NCBI RefSeq assembly: GCF_028736035.1
Contig: NZ_CP117866.1
Coordinates: 10,767,001-10,831,000 of the forward strand
From: Streptomyces sp. T12
GTDB taxonomy: Bacteria; Actinomycetota; Actinomycetes; Streptomycetales; Streptomycetaceae
DNA: 64,000 bases
Direction: 5' to 3'
The notes under the pieces are model-generated. The model ran no database searches and was not told the DNA's origin. It saw only the letters and a list, made by a program, of their open reading frames with translations. The position numbers were made by a program, and so were the translations under genes. This document shows, in pieces, positions 17,421-25,385 of the stretch (position 1 is its first letter; every line of letters starts with the position of its first letter).

Positions 17421-17858
17421 TCAGCGGACGAGCCGGTAGCCGGTCACCAGCTCCGCCCGGATGAGGACGACGTGCTCCATCTCCGTGTTGATCCATGTCG
17501 TGAGCTCGGCGTGGTAGCGGGAGAGTTCCTGCGGGTCCGTCACGCGGCTGGCGGTGCCGGTGACCATCACGCTCCAGCCGGTGTGGGTGTCCTCGTCGAT
17601 ACGGTCGGCCTCGTACACCACCACCTCCGACGCCGTCGCGGTGGCCAGCAGTGCGGCCCCCGCATGGGTGCGGATGACGATGTCGCCATCGTCGGTGATG
17701 AGATGGTTGACCGGCCGGATCACGGGGAGCGCCTGATGGCTGAAGCCCACCCGTCCCATGGACACACCGGCCAGCAGCTTGAGCGACTCTTCCCGGCCCA
17801 ACTCGACCATGCGAGCGCCCGGAGCAGAAGCAGCGGATGGGGAAGGCCGAGCCGTCAT
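17421..17858 (-). CDS. PPOX-family flavin-nucleotide-binding protein
   Basis: 145 aa. It starts at ATG 17858, overlapping the stop of the upstream gene (ATGA). The split barrel is recognisable in LLAGVSMGRVGFSHQALPVI and NHLITDDGDIVIRTHAGAAL, with a conserved WSVMVTGTASRVTDP strand. Such proteins in dormancy regulons bind F420 or FMN. It is a distant paralogue of the 7.1 kb PPOX gene. Confidence 0.82.
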   Translation of the reverse strand: MTARPSPSAASAPGARMVELGREESLKLLAGVSMGRVGFSHQALPVIRPVNHLITDDGDIVIRTHAGAALLATATASEVVVYEADRIDEDTHTGWSVMVTGTASRVTDPQELSRYHAELTTWINTEMEHVVLIRAELVTGYRLVR

Positions 17859-18353
17859 GACGGCTCCTTGCAGGCGGCCTCGTGCCCGGCGCCACGCGGC
17901 CAGAGCACCTCGACATCGACGCCGTGACTGCGTGCGTAGGCCACCAGGTGGGCGGTCGCGTCCTTCCCGGTGGACGGCGAGCCGTCCCACACCGCCAGCA
18001 CTCGGGCGCAGGCGCGCAGCAGGCCCTCGTCGGCACCCACGCACGAGCCGCGATCACCCGGGTCGTACTCCACCAGCCGCACCTGCTCCGACAGCAACAG
18101 CAACTCCCCGGCCGCCAATCGGTCGGGCTCCGCGAGCTGCGCGGGGACACCGTTGCGGGCCGGTAGCACCGTCACCACGGCGAGTCCCGCCGCGCGGGCG
18201 GCCCGCCCGAACACCACCGGCAGCCCCCTGCCCGCGCGGACCAGCCCGGCCTTGCCCGCCCGCGCGAACTCGGCCAGCCGGGCACGCAGCTCCTCCTCCA
18301 GCAGCGCGAGCGTGGGCGCAGTGAGATCGGCATGCCCCACAACAGCGATCACT
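17855..18353 (-). CDS. Rossmann/SLOG-like protein of unknown function
   Basis: 165 aa from GTG 18353 (AAAGGA lies upstream). It opens with IAVVGHADLTAPTLALLEEE and later has CARVLAVWDGSPSTGKDATA and AYARSHGVDVEVLWP. This pattern of a G-rich first strand and a late DGSP/GT.D segment recalls SLOG (DprA/LOG-like) nucleotide-binding domains. It could bind a nucleotide-derived ligand; no catalytic role can be assigned. Co-transcribed with the PPOX gene downstream. An ArsR-like palindrome and two DevR-like boxes lie upstream. Confidence 0.55.
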
Positions 18354-18402
18354 CCGGCCGTCCTTTCTTCCCCTGCACATGCCAACGGCCGCACGTGCCT
18401 AA

Positions 18403-18418
18403 TTGAGCAAGCCTTCAA
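18403..18418. promoter_or_regulatory. TTGA...CTTCAA palindrome, probable target of the third ArsR
   Basis: TTGAGCAAGCCTTCAA shares its TTGA and CTTCAA ends with the perfect palindrome upstream of the third ArsR operon (19859-19874). It lies 50 bases before the SLOG-like gene start, so that operon may belong to the same small regulon. Confidence 0.5.
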
Positions 18419-18524
18419 TGGCCAGCCGAGACAGCCCTCCGCCACCCCTTGGACGTGCGTGCGGGAGAATGGAGGCCGCCGAGGGGCCGAACTTGATCAT
18501 CTCCAGGTGCCAGGACGGCGCACC

Positions 18525-18563
18525 AGGGCCAACCGGGGGCCGACATCAGGGCCAACAGGCCCT
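18525..18563. promoter_or_regulatory. Tandem DevR-like boxes
   Basis: AGGGCCAACCGGGGGCC (18525-18541) and the perfect palindrome AGGGCC-AACA-GGCCCT (18548-18563) are 23 bp apart. A half-site GGGGCCGAAC lies at 18483. They sit 170-210 bp upstream of the SLOG-like gene. Confidence 0.5.
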
Positions 18564-18616
18564 TGCGGGCGGACGACCGACGCCGCTCGGCTACCGCCCG
18601 CCTCCTCGCGCCTGCG

Positions 18617-18763
18617 CTACTTGTTCGCGTGCCCGGCGAGGTAGAACAGCAGCATCACCCACCCGGCGATGATGTGGGTGCCGAAGATGTAGAAGAAGGC
18701 GCGCAAGGCGACGCCGCGCTCCTTCCGGTTCTCCGCGTCGCGTTCCTTCTTGGGCTCGCTCAC
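18617..18763 (-). CDS. DUF6126-like small membrane protein
   Basis: 48 aa from GTG 18763 (GGGAG nearby; ATG 18784 would add seven residues). A charged N-terminus (EPKKERDAENRKERGV) leads into one transmembrane segment, ALRAFFYIFGTHIIAGWVML, and a short tail ending GHANK. This matches the DUF6126 family of actinomycetes; the function is unknown. It lies just downstream of the HATPase gene on the same strand and may share its transcript. Confidence 0.72.
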   Translation of the reverse strand: MSEPKKERDAENRKERGVALRAFFYIFGTHIIAGWVMLLFYLAGHANK

Positions 18764-18799
18764 CGGGTCAACTCCCTGCTTCATTCCGGGTGGTGTGCA

Positions 18800-19279
18800 C
18801 TACATGACCTGCGAAGGGATCTGGAACCGGACGAGGACGACCTTGCCGTCATGGTCCAGGGCCGGCTCGGCACTGACGTCCCCGTCGTAGTCGGCGGCCA
18901 ACTCGGTCACCATCCGCAGCCCGGCGCCCATGCCCTCGAGTGTGAGGTCCGGCAGGCGCGGCTCGGCGTCCGCGACACTGACGACCAGCTGGTCCGCGGC
19001 GACCGTTATCCCTACGTCCATCAAGGGCGAGCGCGCGGCGTGCCGCAGCGCGTTGGTGACCAGCTCGCTGACCACCAGCAGCACAGCGTCGGCGAACGTG
19101 GAGTCCGGCACGACGCCGATCTCACGGAACCGCCCGGCCACCGCCTCACGGGCGTGCGTCACCGCCTCCGGTCCGACCGGTATCGAGACGATGTGCCGCC
19201 GTACAGGCGGCGGCACATGCTCTATCCCCGCTGCGGGGCGGCCTCTGCGCCACGGCGGCCTGAACCGGTGTCTGTCCAT
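18800..19279 (-). CDS. HATPase_c anti-sigma-type ATP-binding protein
   Basis: 159 aa. ATG 19279 overlaps the ArsR stop by one base. A basic N-terminal ~30 residues precedes the ATPase core with N box VSELVTNALRHAARSP and lid EGMGAGLRMVTEL. It is an RsbW-like kinase fold, as in the 7.5 kb gene. Coupling to an ArsR gene is repeated in both operons, suggesting a conserved pairing of ArsR regulators with partner-switching ATPases. No STAS gene follows here. Confidence 0.85.
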   Translation of the reverse strand: MDRHRFRPPWRRGRPAAGIEHVPPPVRRHIVSIPVGPEAVTHAREAVAGRFREIGVVPDSTFADAVLLVVSELVTNALRHAARSPLMDVGITVAADQLVVSVADAEPRLPDLTLEGMGAGLRMVTELAADYDGDVSAEPALDHDGKVVLVRFQIPSQVM

Positions 19280-19620
19280 CACCGTGCAGGCTCCGCTGTG
19301 GATCGCAGCTCCTCCAGCAGCTCGTGGCGGCCGGCCAGCAGCACGGACAGGATCCGGCGTGCCCCTGCCAGCAGCTCGGCTACGTCCCCGCCGGCCAGCT
19401 CGTACACCACCGTCGAGCGGGTGCGGGTGGCGGTGACGATTCCGGAGCGGCGCAGCACGGCCAGCTGCTGCGAGAGGTTCGACGGCTCGACCTCGATCGC
19501 CGCGAGCAGGTCGCGCACCGGTCTTGGCCCGTCCTGCAGTAGCTCCAGCACCCTTATCCGCACAGGATGGCCGAGCATCCGGAAGAACTCGGCCTTCGCC
19601 TCGTACAGCGGAATGGGCAT
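19279..19620 (-). CDS. ArsR-family transcriptional regulator (third of three)
   Basis: 113 aa from ATG 19620, preceded by GGGAG eight bases upstream. Winged-helix repressor (PIPLYEAKAEFFRMLGHPVR, then IEVEPSNLSQQLAVLRRSGI). It is nearly identical to the 5.1 kb ArsR over the N-terminal half, and also has no cysteine. Its recognition helix is close to that of the first ArsR, yet the palindrome upstream differs (TTGAAG arms rather than TTGC arms). It is the middle gene of a three- or four-gene operon. Confidence 0.88.
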   Translation of the reverse strand: MPIPLYEAKAEFFRMLGHPVRIRVLELLQDGPRPVRDLLAAIEVEPSNLSQQLAVLRRSGIVTATRTRSTVVYELAGGDVAELLAGARRILSVLLAGRHELLEELRSTAEPAR

Positions 19621-19625
19621 CCCGA

Positions 19626-19814
19626 TCACTCCCTTTCCGCTTCCTCGACGAGAACGTCGACCCCGTGCCGCCGTGCCACGCGCACCGCGTCATCCAGCTC
19701 GTCCTGGGCCACCGCTACGGCGTACGCGTCCTGGGCCTCCAGTGCCGCTTCGAGATCCGCCCGCGCATGACGCACTCGCTCGAGCAGCGCCTCGGCGAAC
19801 ACGGACCCGCTCAT
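19626..19814 (-). CDS. Small helical protein of unknown function
   Basis: 62 aa from ATG 19814, with a strong ribosome site (GGAGGGGAGG). The sequence is almost entirely helical and charged (ALLERVRHARADLEAALEAQ, then DELDDAVRVARRHGVDVLVE), so a coiled coil or helical hairpin is likely. First gene of the third ArsR operon. It may be a protein partner or ligand-binding accessory of that ArsR; no family recognised. Confidence 0.65.
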   Translation of the reverse strand: MSGSVFAEALLERVRHARADLEAALEAQDAYAVAVAQDELDDAVRVARRHGVDVLVEEAERE

Positions 19815-19858
19815 CCGGGCCTCCCCTCCGGAAGTCGCTGTCCACGGCAATTAGTGAA

Positions 19859-19874
19859 TTGAAGAACTCTTCAA
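19859..19874. promoter_or_regulatory. ArsR operator TTGAAG-AACT-CTTCAA
   Basis: A perfect 6-bp inverted repeat with a 4-base spacer lies 45 bases before the first gene of the third ArsR operon. It is embedded in an AT-rich stretch, typical of an autoregulated promoter. Confidence 0.7.
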
Positions 19875-20040
19875 GTTTAGTCCACGGCATCAAGGCGATC
19901 GGAAGACGGTCATCAAGTTGTCTCCCGGGCGGCAGCGGGCAGTTCACTGAGGCCGTGCCCGTTGGCCGCCCGATCGGCCGCGCGTAGGCTTGGAGCCAAG
20001 TGGTTCCTGTTTCAACAGCACGCCGCGCCTGGAGGTCATC

Positions 20041-20300
20041 ATGGACGTCCTGGTACTCATCGGCCGCATCCTCTTCGCGGTCCTCTTCCTCGCCTTGGCC
20101 GTCGGTCACCTCACCCAGACGAAGGCCATGGCCGGGTATGCCGCTTCCAAGGGGTACCTGCGGCCGTGCCGACCACCGTCGGCAGTGGCCTGCTGCTGCT
20201 CGCTGGCGGGCTGAGCATGCTGCTCGGTGTCTGGGCTGATCTGGGTGCGCTGCTGCTGGTCGTCTTCCTGGTGCCGATGACGCCGTCGCGCCTGTGCACG
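20041..20300 (+). pseudogene. DoxX-family membrane protein, frameshifted and truncated
   Basis: It starts well (MDVLVLIGRILFAVLFLALA, then GHLTQTKAMAGYAASKG), the first helix of a DoxX-like protein. The frame breaks at AAGGGGTACC near 20150-20155. The next frame continues with VPAAVPTTVGSGLLLLAGGL and WADLGALLLVVFLVPMT. One missing G is the simplest cause. The third and fourth helices are absent: homology ends near 20280 and an inverted fragment of another gene follows, so the gene is also 3'-truncated. DoxX proteins are membrane redox-related proteins. Confidence 0.7.
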
Positions 20301-20325
20301 GCGCGGGCGGGTACACGGTGTTCTC

Positions 20326-20487
20326 TCAGTCGTACGGCCAGCCGCCGCGCCACTCGATCAGCTCGGGGTCCTCGATGGCCCGCTCCTCGACGGGCCGGCC
20401 CACGCGGTGCAGGAACTCGAGCACATGGGCTACCTGGCGGAGCGTTAGCCCTGCGGCCCTGTATATGCCCCGCGACCCCGAAATGTC
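20326..20487 (-). pseudogene. C-terminal fragment of an unidentified gene
   Basis: The minus strand encodes about 53 aa in good coding style, including GIYRAAGLTLRQVAHVLEFL, then HRVGRPVEERAIEDPELIEW and the end GGWPYD-stop. No start is present and coding quality is lost upstream. It abuts the truncated DoxX gene, so the two fragments were joined by a deletion or inversion. Family not recognised. Confidence 0.45.
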
Positions 20488-20614
20488 CCAACCTCACCTG
20501 ATTGCCTCGTTGTAGTGTCCCGGGGATCCCCAGACCGGGCTGCGGAGTAGCCGGAAATAGATTCGACAGCCCCTGCTGTTGAGCGTTGGCCACACTGGCT
20601 GGACGGGAGGGGCA

Positions 20615-21502
20615 GTGCTGGACCTGAAGCTCTACAACACGAAGGGCGGCGTGACGGAGGTCATGCCGCGCCTTGCTGATGCCGAGGCGGATGTGCAGAG
20701 CCTCGTCGAGGCCAACATGGAGACACTGCTCGGGGTCCGCTTCCTGGCGACCGAGTACAGCACCGGTCCGGTCCACGGCGGCCGGATCGACTCGCTGGGG
20801 ATCGACGAGAACGGGGCACCGGTGGTCGTGGAGTAAAAGCGCGGCACCGACGCAGGCGTGATCCATCAGGGTCTCTTCTAGCTGAGCTGGCTGATGGACC
20901 ATCGGAGCGAGTACCAGCACCTGGTCCGCGACCGGCTCGGGGTCACGGCCGCCGCCCAGGTGCTGTGGAGCGCGCCCAGGCTGATCTGCGTGGCCGGCGA
21001 CTTCACCCGCTACGACGTGCATGCCGTACGCGAGCACCGGCGCAGCATCGACCTGGTCCGCTACCGCTTCTTCGGCACTGAGCACTTTGGCCTTGAGACC
21101 GTGGCCTCCGTCACCGGACATGTCGCTGCCCCCAGGACCGCCCGTCGACGGGCGTCCGCGGTGCCAAGCGTCCCAAGGAGAGACGGGCCCATGACGGAAC
21201 TGGCCGCGGCGGTCGACGAGATCCTGCTCGGCCTCGGGGACGGCATCACCCGGGTCCCGCGCCAGACCTACTGTGCCTACCAGCGGCTGCGGAACTTCGC
21301 CTGCGTCTGTCCGCCGCAGAAGACCAAGCTGCTCGTCTACCTCAAGGCGGTTCCGAAGGGGGTCGGCCTTGTTCCCGGGTTCACCCGCGACGTGACGGGG
21401 CTCGGCCACCACGGCACGGGCGACCTTGAGGTGCAGCTTCGTACGGAGCGGGACCTGGAGCGCGCCCAGGACCTGTTCCGCCTCAGCTACGCCGCGGCGT
21501 AG
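20615..21502 (+). pseudogene. PD-(D/E)XK nuclease-like / DUF5655 protein with two stops
   Basis: One frame from GTG 20615 to 21502 encodes a two-domain protein of about 295 aa. The N-terminal part (GGRIDSLGIDENGAPVVVE) looks like a restriction-endonuclease fold, and the C-terminal ~110 residues are a DUF5655 domain (RLRNFACVCPPQKTKLLVYL, then PGFTRDVTGLGHHGTGDLE). Two in-frame stops occur, TAA 20834-20836 and TAG 20879-20881. At both places homologues should have Tyr (VEYKRGTD and GLFYLSW), so TAC became TAA and TAG. The first stop falls inside the presumed ExK catalytic motif. The gene is probably dead unless the stops are errors. Confidence 0.75.
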
Positions 21503-21563
21503 CGGCTTCTCCTCCGGGTGGCTGGTCCGGTGGTGCGTGTGGTTGTGGGCTGTCGTCGTGGCG

Positions 21564-21613
21564 TTGCCTCTCGACGTGGCGATCAGGACATGGCGGTGGA
21601 CTATCCATGATTC
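21564..21613 (+). repeat. Dispersed repeat, copy 2
   Basis: Second copy of the element found at 4420-4468: the core 21591-21612 matches at 20 of 22 bases and the upstream TGCCTCTCGACGTG block is conserved. This copy has no perfect hairpin next to it. Each copy lies in debris next to pseudogenes. Confidence 0.55.
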
Positions 21614-21640
21614 GGAGGCGTTGGTTGATCGGGTTCCGGG

Positions 21641-23212
21641 TTACCGGCGGTGCATGGTCTCCAGGGCTGCGGCCAGTACGTGGGGATCGTGGTGGCCCTT
21701 GTAGACCGCGGGCGGATGCTTGTCGAGCTTGAGGAGTCGGGCCACGGCTGTCCAGGCGGTGCGTACGGAGTACTCGACGGTGAAGACGACGTCGTCGGGT
21801 ACCTCGGCGAACTGTCCGATGAAAGCGAGGTTCACCGACCCCTCGGGTACGACCTTGGGCCGGTCGTCGCGGCGGCGGGCCAGGAACTGGCTGGTGATGT
21901 ACGGCATCAGGCAGGGCACTACGGTGGAGTTCTGAAGGATTCGGGCCGCCGTCGGCTCGTCGAAGTGCAGGTGGTGCAGAACCTCTTCGAGGATCTCGCG
22001 GCCGGAGCACATTGTCATCGGCTTGGGTGTGCGGTTGCCCTCACGGCCGGGGAACAGGGCGTAGCCCCACCAGACGGAGACGCCCTCGGGCTGGTCGCGG
22101 TAGACGGGCTGGCGGTTGGCGACGATGGTGAGCAGCCAGTTGGAGTCGGTGAACGTCATCAGCCCGCCCTTGCCGGTCTCGCGGCCGCTGAACTCCTCCA
22201 GCGCCTTGAGGAACGCAGGATCCTTAGTGGTGACGGTGAACGACTCCCAGCGGGACTCCTTGACGTGCTTGTCGAAGGCGTCCGGGTTGCCGAAGTCGTC
22301 GCGTCCCCTGGCCAGTCGGTGCCAGAGCAGCCAGGCGTCCGAGCGGTGGGGCGCCGGCGGGGGCGCGGCGGTGTGCGAGCCGAGGCTGGAGGCGTCGGTC
22401 ATGGAGCCGTTGGTGACCAGGACCAGGTCTTCAGGAGCCACCTCGATCTGCTCGTCACGGCCGCTGCGGGACAGGTAGATGCGCTCAACCCTTGTACTCC
22501 TGCGGCCCGGTGCGAGCCCGAGGTCGGTGACGTGGCATCCGGTGTGGAGGGTGACGCCGCGTTCGCGCAGCCAGGCGGTCAGGGGGCGCACGATGCAGTC
22601 GTACTGGTTGTAGCGGGTCCGGTGGATGCCCGACATGGAGGCGAACTCGGGGAAGAGGTGGATGAAGCGCGTCAGGTAGCGGCGGAACTCGATGGCGCTG
22701 TGCCAGGGCTGGAAAGCGAACGTGGTGCACCACATGAACCAGAAGTTCGTGGTGAAGAAGTGCTCGCCGAAGCAGTCGGTGATCCGCTTGCCGTCCAGGT
22801 GGCCCTCGGGCGTCGCCAGACAGCGGACCAGTTCCAGCCGGTCGCGCTCGGAGAAGCCCATCGAGCGGACGTCTACGACCTTTCCGTCGCCGTCGATGAG
22901 GCGTGCGATGTCGTCCCAAGCGAAGTCCTCGTGTCCGGCCAGGATTTCCTGCGTCACCGACACCGAGGGGTCATCGAGCGTGGGAATGTCAGACAGCAGG
23001 TCGTAGGTGCAGCGGAACTGGGCCTCGAACATCCGCCCGCCGCGCATGGTGTAGCCGACGTCGGCCGTGCCGCCCGCGTCGAGGCTGCCGCCGATGTTGC
23101 GCTGCTCCTCGAAGAGGTGGATGTCCGCTCCGTCGAATCCGCCGTCGCGGATCAGGAAGGTGGCTGCGGCGAGCGCCGCGATCCCGCTGCCCACCAGATA
23201 CGCCTTCGCCAT
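21641..23212 (-). CDS. ohyA: Oleate hydratase
   Basis: About 523 aa from ATG 23212 (AGGAG upstream). FAD-dependent fatty-acid double-bond hydratase, converting oleate to 10-hydroxystearate. The FAD-binding start VGSGIAALAAATFLIRDGG and the family segments RGGRMFEAQFRCTYDLLSDI and FFTTNFWFMWCTTFAFQPWH are clear; length is close to the usual 520-590 aa. The enzyme detoxifies unsaturated fatty acids and needs no net redox change. Two DevR-like half or full boxes lie 80-110 bp upstream, linking it to the stress block. Confidence 0.93.
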   Translation of the reverse strand: MAKAYLVGSGIAALAAATFLIRDGGFDGADIHLFEEQRNIGGSLDAGGTADVGYTMRGGRMFEAQFRCTYDLLSDIPTLDDPSVSVTQEILAGHEDFAWDDIARLIDGDGKVVDVRSMGFSERDRLELVRCLATPEGHLDGKRITDCFGEHFFTTNFWFMWCTTFAFQPWHSAIEFRRYLTRFIHLFPEFASMSGIHRTRYNQYDCIVRPLTAWLRERGVTLHTGCHVTDLGLAPGRRSTRVERIYLSRSGRDEQIEVAPEDLVLVTNGSMTDASSLGSHTAAPPPAPHRSDAWLLWHRLARGRDDFGNPDAFDKHVKESRWESFTVTTKDPAFLKALEEFSGRETGKGGLMTFTDSNWLLTIVANRQPVYRDQPEGVSVWWGYALFPGREGNRTPKPMTMCSGREILEEVLHHLHFDEPTAARILQNSTVVPCLMPYITSQFLARRRDDRPKVVPEGSVNLAFIGQFAEVPDDVVFTVEYSVRTAWTAVARLLKLDKHPPAVYKGHHDPHVLAAALETMHRR

Positions 23213-23290
23213 CACACAACTCCTCGTTCTCACCGGTCGATCGGGAACCGCACAGCATCAGCGTTTCCTGCGCCTGCGAGCGCTGTCAGC

Positions 23291-23324
23291 GGGCCGTTGG
23301 TCACTCGTCTGGTCCGAACGGCCC
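23291..23324. promoter_or_regulatory. Tandem DevR-like boxes before oleate hydratase
   Basis: GGGCCGTTGGTCA (23291-23303) and GGTCCGAACGGCCC (23311-23324) are 20 bp apart, 80-112 bp upstream of the start codon on the minus strand. Confidence 0.5.
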
Positions 23325-23364
23325 GGGAGGTGGGCTCCCAGGTACAGGCTGAGGGGACGCACAG

Positions 23365-23398
23365 AGGCCCGGTCGGCGGACCGTCACCGACCGGGCCT
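23365..23398 (-). terminator. Terminator after the HPF-like gene
   Basis: A 12-bp perfect stem (23365-23376 with 23387-23398) and 10-base loop, 16 bases past the HPF-like stop on the minus strand. Confidence 0.75.
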
Positions 23399-23413
23399 GT
23401 ACTCACCGCGGAC

Positions 23414-23833
23414 TCACGCCGGGTGAGAGTCCGCCGCGCTGCCGCTGCCTTCGGCAGGACGTGGGGTACCGGAGCCACCGCGCCACGGCGGAGCCGGCGC
23501 CCGATGGTCGTTGTGTGCGGTGCGGGCGGCCTTGTCGGTCTGGCGGCGCAGCCGGTCCTGTAGTTGGTCGACGACCTCCCGGCCGGTGGCCTCCTCGGCG
23601 AGGACGACCACCTGGCGCCTGCCGACGCGCAGTTCCGCCGTGGCCAACCAGGGGTGGTCCGCGTGGCGGGTGGCCGCCCGCACGATCCGCACCTCGCCGG
23701 TGACGGCTGGCAGCCCTGGCCGGGTGACGACGGCGTCGATCTTCGTACGAGCGTAGTCGAGCGTGTCCTTGTCCACCGGGCCGTCGGAGCGCAGCCGCAC
23801 TGTGGGCGCGGCCTGGGCCTTGTCGCTGGTCAT
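23414..23833 (-). CDS. HPF/sigma-54-modulation-like ribosome-associated protein
   Basis: 139 aa from ATG 23833 with AAAGGGA upstream. The N-terminal ~95 residues resemble the S30AE fold of ribosome hibernation factors (DTLDYARTKIDAVVTRPGLP, then ATAELRVGRRQVVVLAEEAT). The Pro/Gly-rich tail lacks the long-HPF dimerisation domain. In hypoxia regulons HPF-like proteins protect idle ribosomes. Directly downstream of the flavohemoprotein gene on the same strand (32 bases apart), so probably co-transcribed from the 25.2 kb promoter. Confidence 0.7.
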   Translation of the reverse strand: MTSDKAQAAPTVRLRSDGPVDKDTLDYARTKIDAVVTRPGLPAVTGEVRIVRAATRHADHPWLATAELRVGRRQVVVLAEEATGREVVDQLQDRLRRQTDKAARTAHNDHRAPAPPWRGGSGTPRPAEGSGSAADSHPA

Positions 23834-23865
23834 GGTGATTCCCTTTCTGGAGGTGGCAAGCTCGT

Positions 23866-25080
23866 TCAGGCCGCCGGGCCGGGCAGCCAAAGGTCGGGGC
23901 CGAAGACCTCGTAGCGGATGTGCTGTGCCGGAACCCCGGCGCCCAGCAGCTGAGCGCGGACATCGCGCATGAACGGCAGCGGGCCGCACAGGAACACCGT
24001 GGCGTTCTCGGGCAGTTCGATCCCGTCGAGGTTCATCAGACCCTCTCGGGCGTCGGGTTCCTCCGGACCGGGGCGCTCGTACCAGAAAACCGCGCGGGCG
24101 CCCGGCAGTTGCCCGACCAACTCGCCCGTCTCGGTGCGCAGGGCGTGGTCGGCGGGGGAGCGGTCGGCGTGCAGGACCAGCACCGGGCGGGTCGAACCGT
24201 GGGCCGTGAGATGGGCCAAGATGCTGGTCATCGGGGTGCCGCCGATGCCCGCGGAGACCAGTACGACCGGAGTGGTGGCGTCGGCGGGGTCGTCAAGGAA
24301 GACGTCGCCGAAGGGAGCGGAGAGCGTCAGTCCGTCGCCCTCCTGGACCTGGTCGTGCAGCAGGCCGGAGACCTCGCCGCCCGGCGCGTCGGCCGTGCCG
24401 GCAACCCGCTTGACGGTGATGCGCCGCAGCTCCCCGCCCGGGTCGGAGGACAGGCTGTACTGGCGCAACTGGTGGACCCCGTCGGCCATCAGGACCCGTA
24501 CGCTCACGTACTGGCCTGCCCGTGCCCGCGGAGACGGTTCGCCGTCGGCTGGGCGGAGGACGAAGGACACCACGTCCGGCGTCTCGGTGCGGCGCTCGAC
24601 GACCGTCCACGGTCGCCACACCTTGCCGGGCTCCACGCCCGCGTCCTGGTACAGGCGGGCCTCACGGCCGATGAGGGCGCCGGCCATCAGCCAGTACACC
24701 TCGTCCCAGGCGGTAGCCACCTCCGGGGTGACGGCGTCGCCGAGGACGTCGGCTATCGCGCCGAACAGGTACTTGTGAACGATCGTGTACTGGTCGTCGG
24801 TGACCCCGACCGCGGCGTGCTTGTGCGCGATCCGGTCCAGCAGCGTGTCCGGGCGGCTGTCGGGATCGTCGAGCAGCGCGGTCGCGAACCCGGCGATCGA
24901 GCCGGCCAGCGCGCGGCGCTGGGCTCCGCTGGCCTGGTTGCCGCGGTTGAACATCCCGTCGAGGAGTTCCGGTCGGTCGCGGAACATCGCGCCGTAGAAG
25001 CGTGTCGTGATCTCGTCGAGCGCTCCGGCCACGGCGGGCAGGGTGGCACGTACCACGGCGGCGGATTCTGCGGACAGCAT
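23866..25080 (-). CDS. hmp: Flavohemoprotein, nitric oxide dioxygenase
   Basis: 404 aa from ATG 25080 (GGGAGG four bases upstream). Residues 1-140 are a globin domain (PELLDGMFNRGNQ, proximal His region RIAHKHAAVGVTDDQY, YLFGAI). Residues 150-404 are the FAD/NAD-binding reductase: RQYSLSS for FAD, VLVSAGIGGTPMTSILAHL for NAD, and FLCGPLPFMRD. It oxidises NO to nitrate with O2 and NADH. Its full length contrasts with an N-terminal duplicate remnant at 54.6 kb. A perfect 16-bp DevR-like box lies 118 bp upstream. Confidence 0.94.
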   Translation of the reverse strand: MLSAESAAVVRATLPAVAGALDEITTRFYGAMFRDRPELLDGMFNRGNQASGAQRRALAGSIAGFATALLDDPDSRPDTLLDRIAHKHAAVGVTDDQYTIVHKYLFGAIADVLGDAVTPEVATAWDEVYWLMAGALIGREARLYQDAGVEPGKVWRPWTVVERRTETPDVVSFVLRPADGEPSPRARAGQYVSVRVLMADGVHQLRQYSLSSDPGGELRRITVKRVAGTADAPGGEVSGLLHDQVQEGDGLTLSAPFGDVFLDDPADATTPVVLVSAGIGGTPMTSILAHLTAHGSTRPVLVLHADRSPADHALRTETGELVGQLPGARAVFWYERPGPEEPDAREGLMNLDGIELPENATVFLCGPLPFMRDVRAQLLGAGVPAQHIRYEVFGPDLWLPGPAA

Positions 25081-25197
25081 GAAGCCTCCCGGGCAGGGGA
25101 TGAGGTGGGAAGGACTGCCGCATCGCATCGGGCGGCATCTTCTGTGTATCAGGCACCTGGCCGCGTTTCGGCGCTGTTTCACGGCGCTGGGCGAAGA

Positions 25198-25213
25198 GGG
25201 GCCGAAGGGCCCC
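25198..25213. promoter_or_regulatory. Perfect DevR-like box before hmp
   Basis: GGGGCC-GAAG-GGCCCC has perfect arms. It lies 118 bp upstream of hmp and is the best single instance of the motif in the window. Confidence 0.6.
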
Positions 25214-25385
25214 ATTGATTCAGGCGCATCGGCCCCACAACCCACTTTGCCGTAGGGCCGCACGGCGCAGGGACGACTTCCCGTCGGCCCTGTCCGCCGC
25301 AACCGTCCTGGGCCAACGACGACAGCGACCACCTCGCCAGGCGTCCCGAAAACATTGCGGTGCGGAGGGCGGATCCCCGGGCGGA

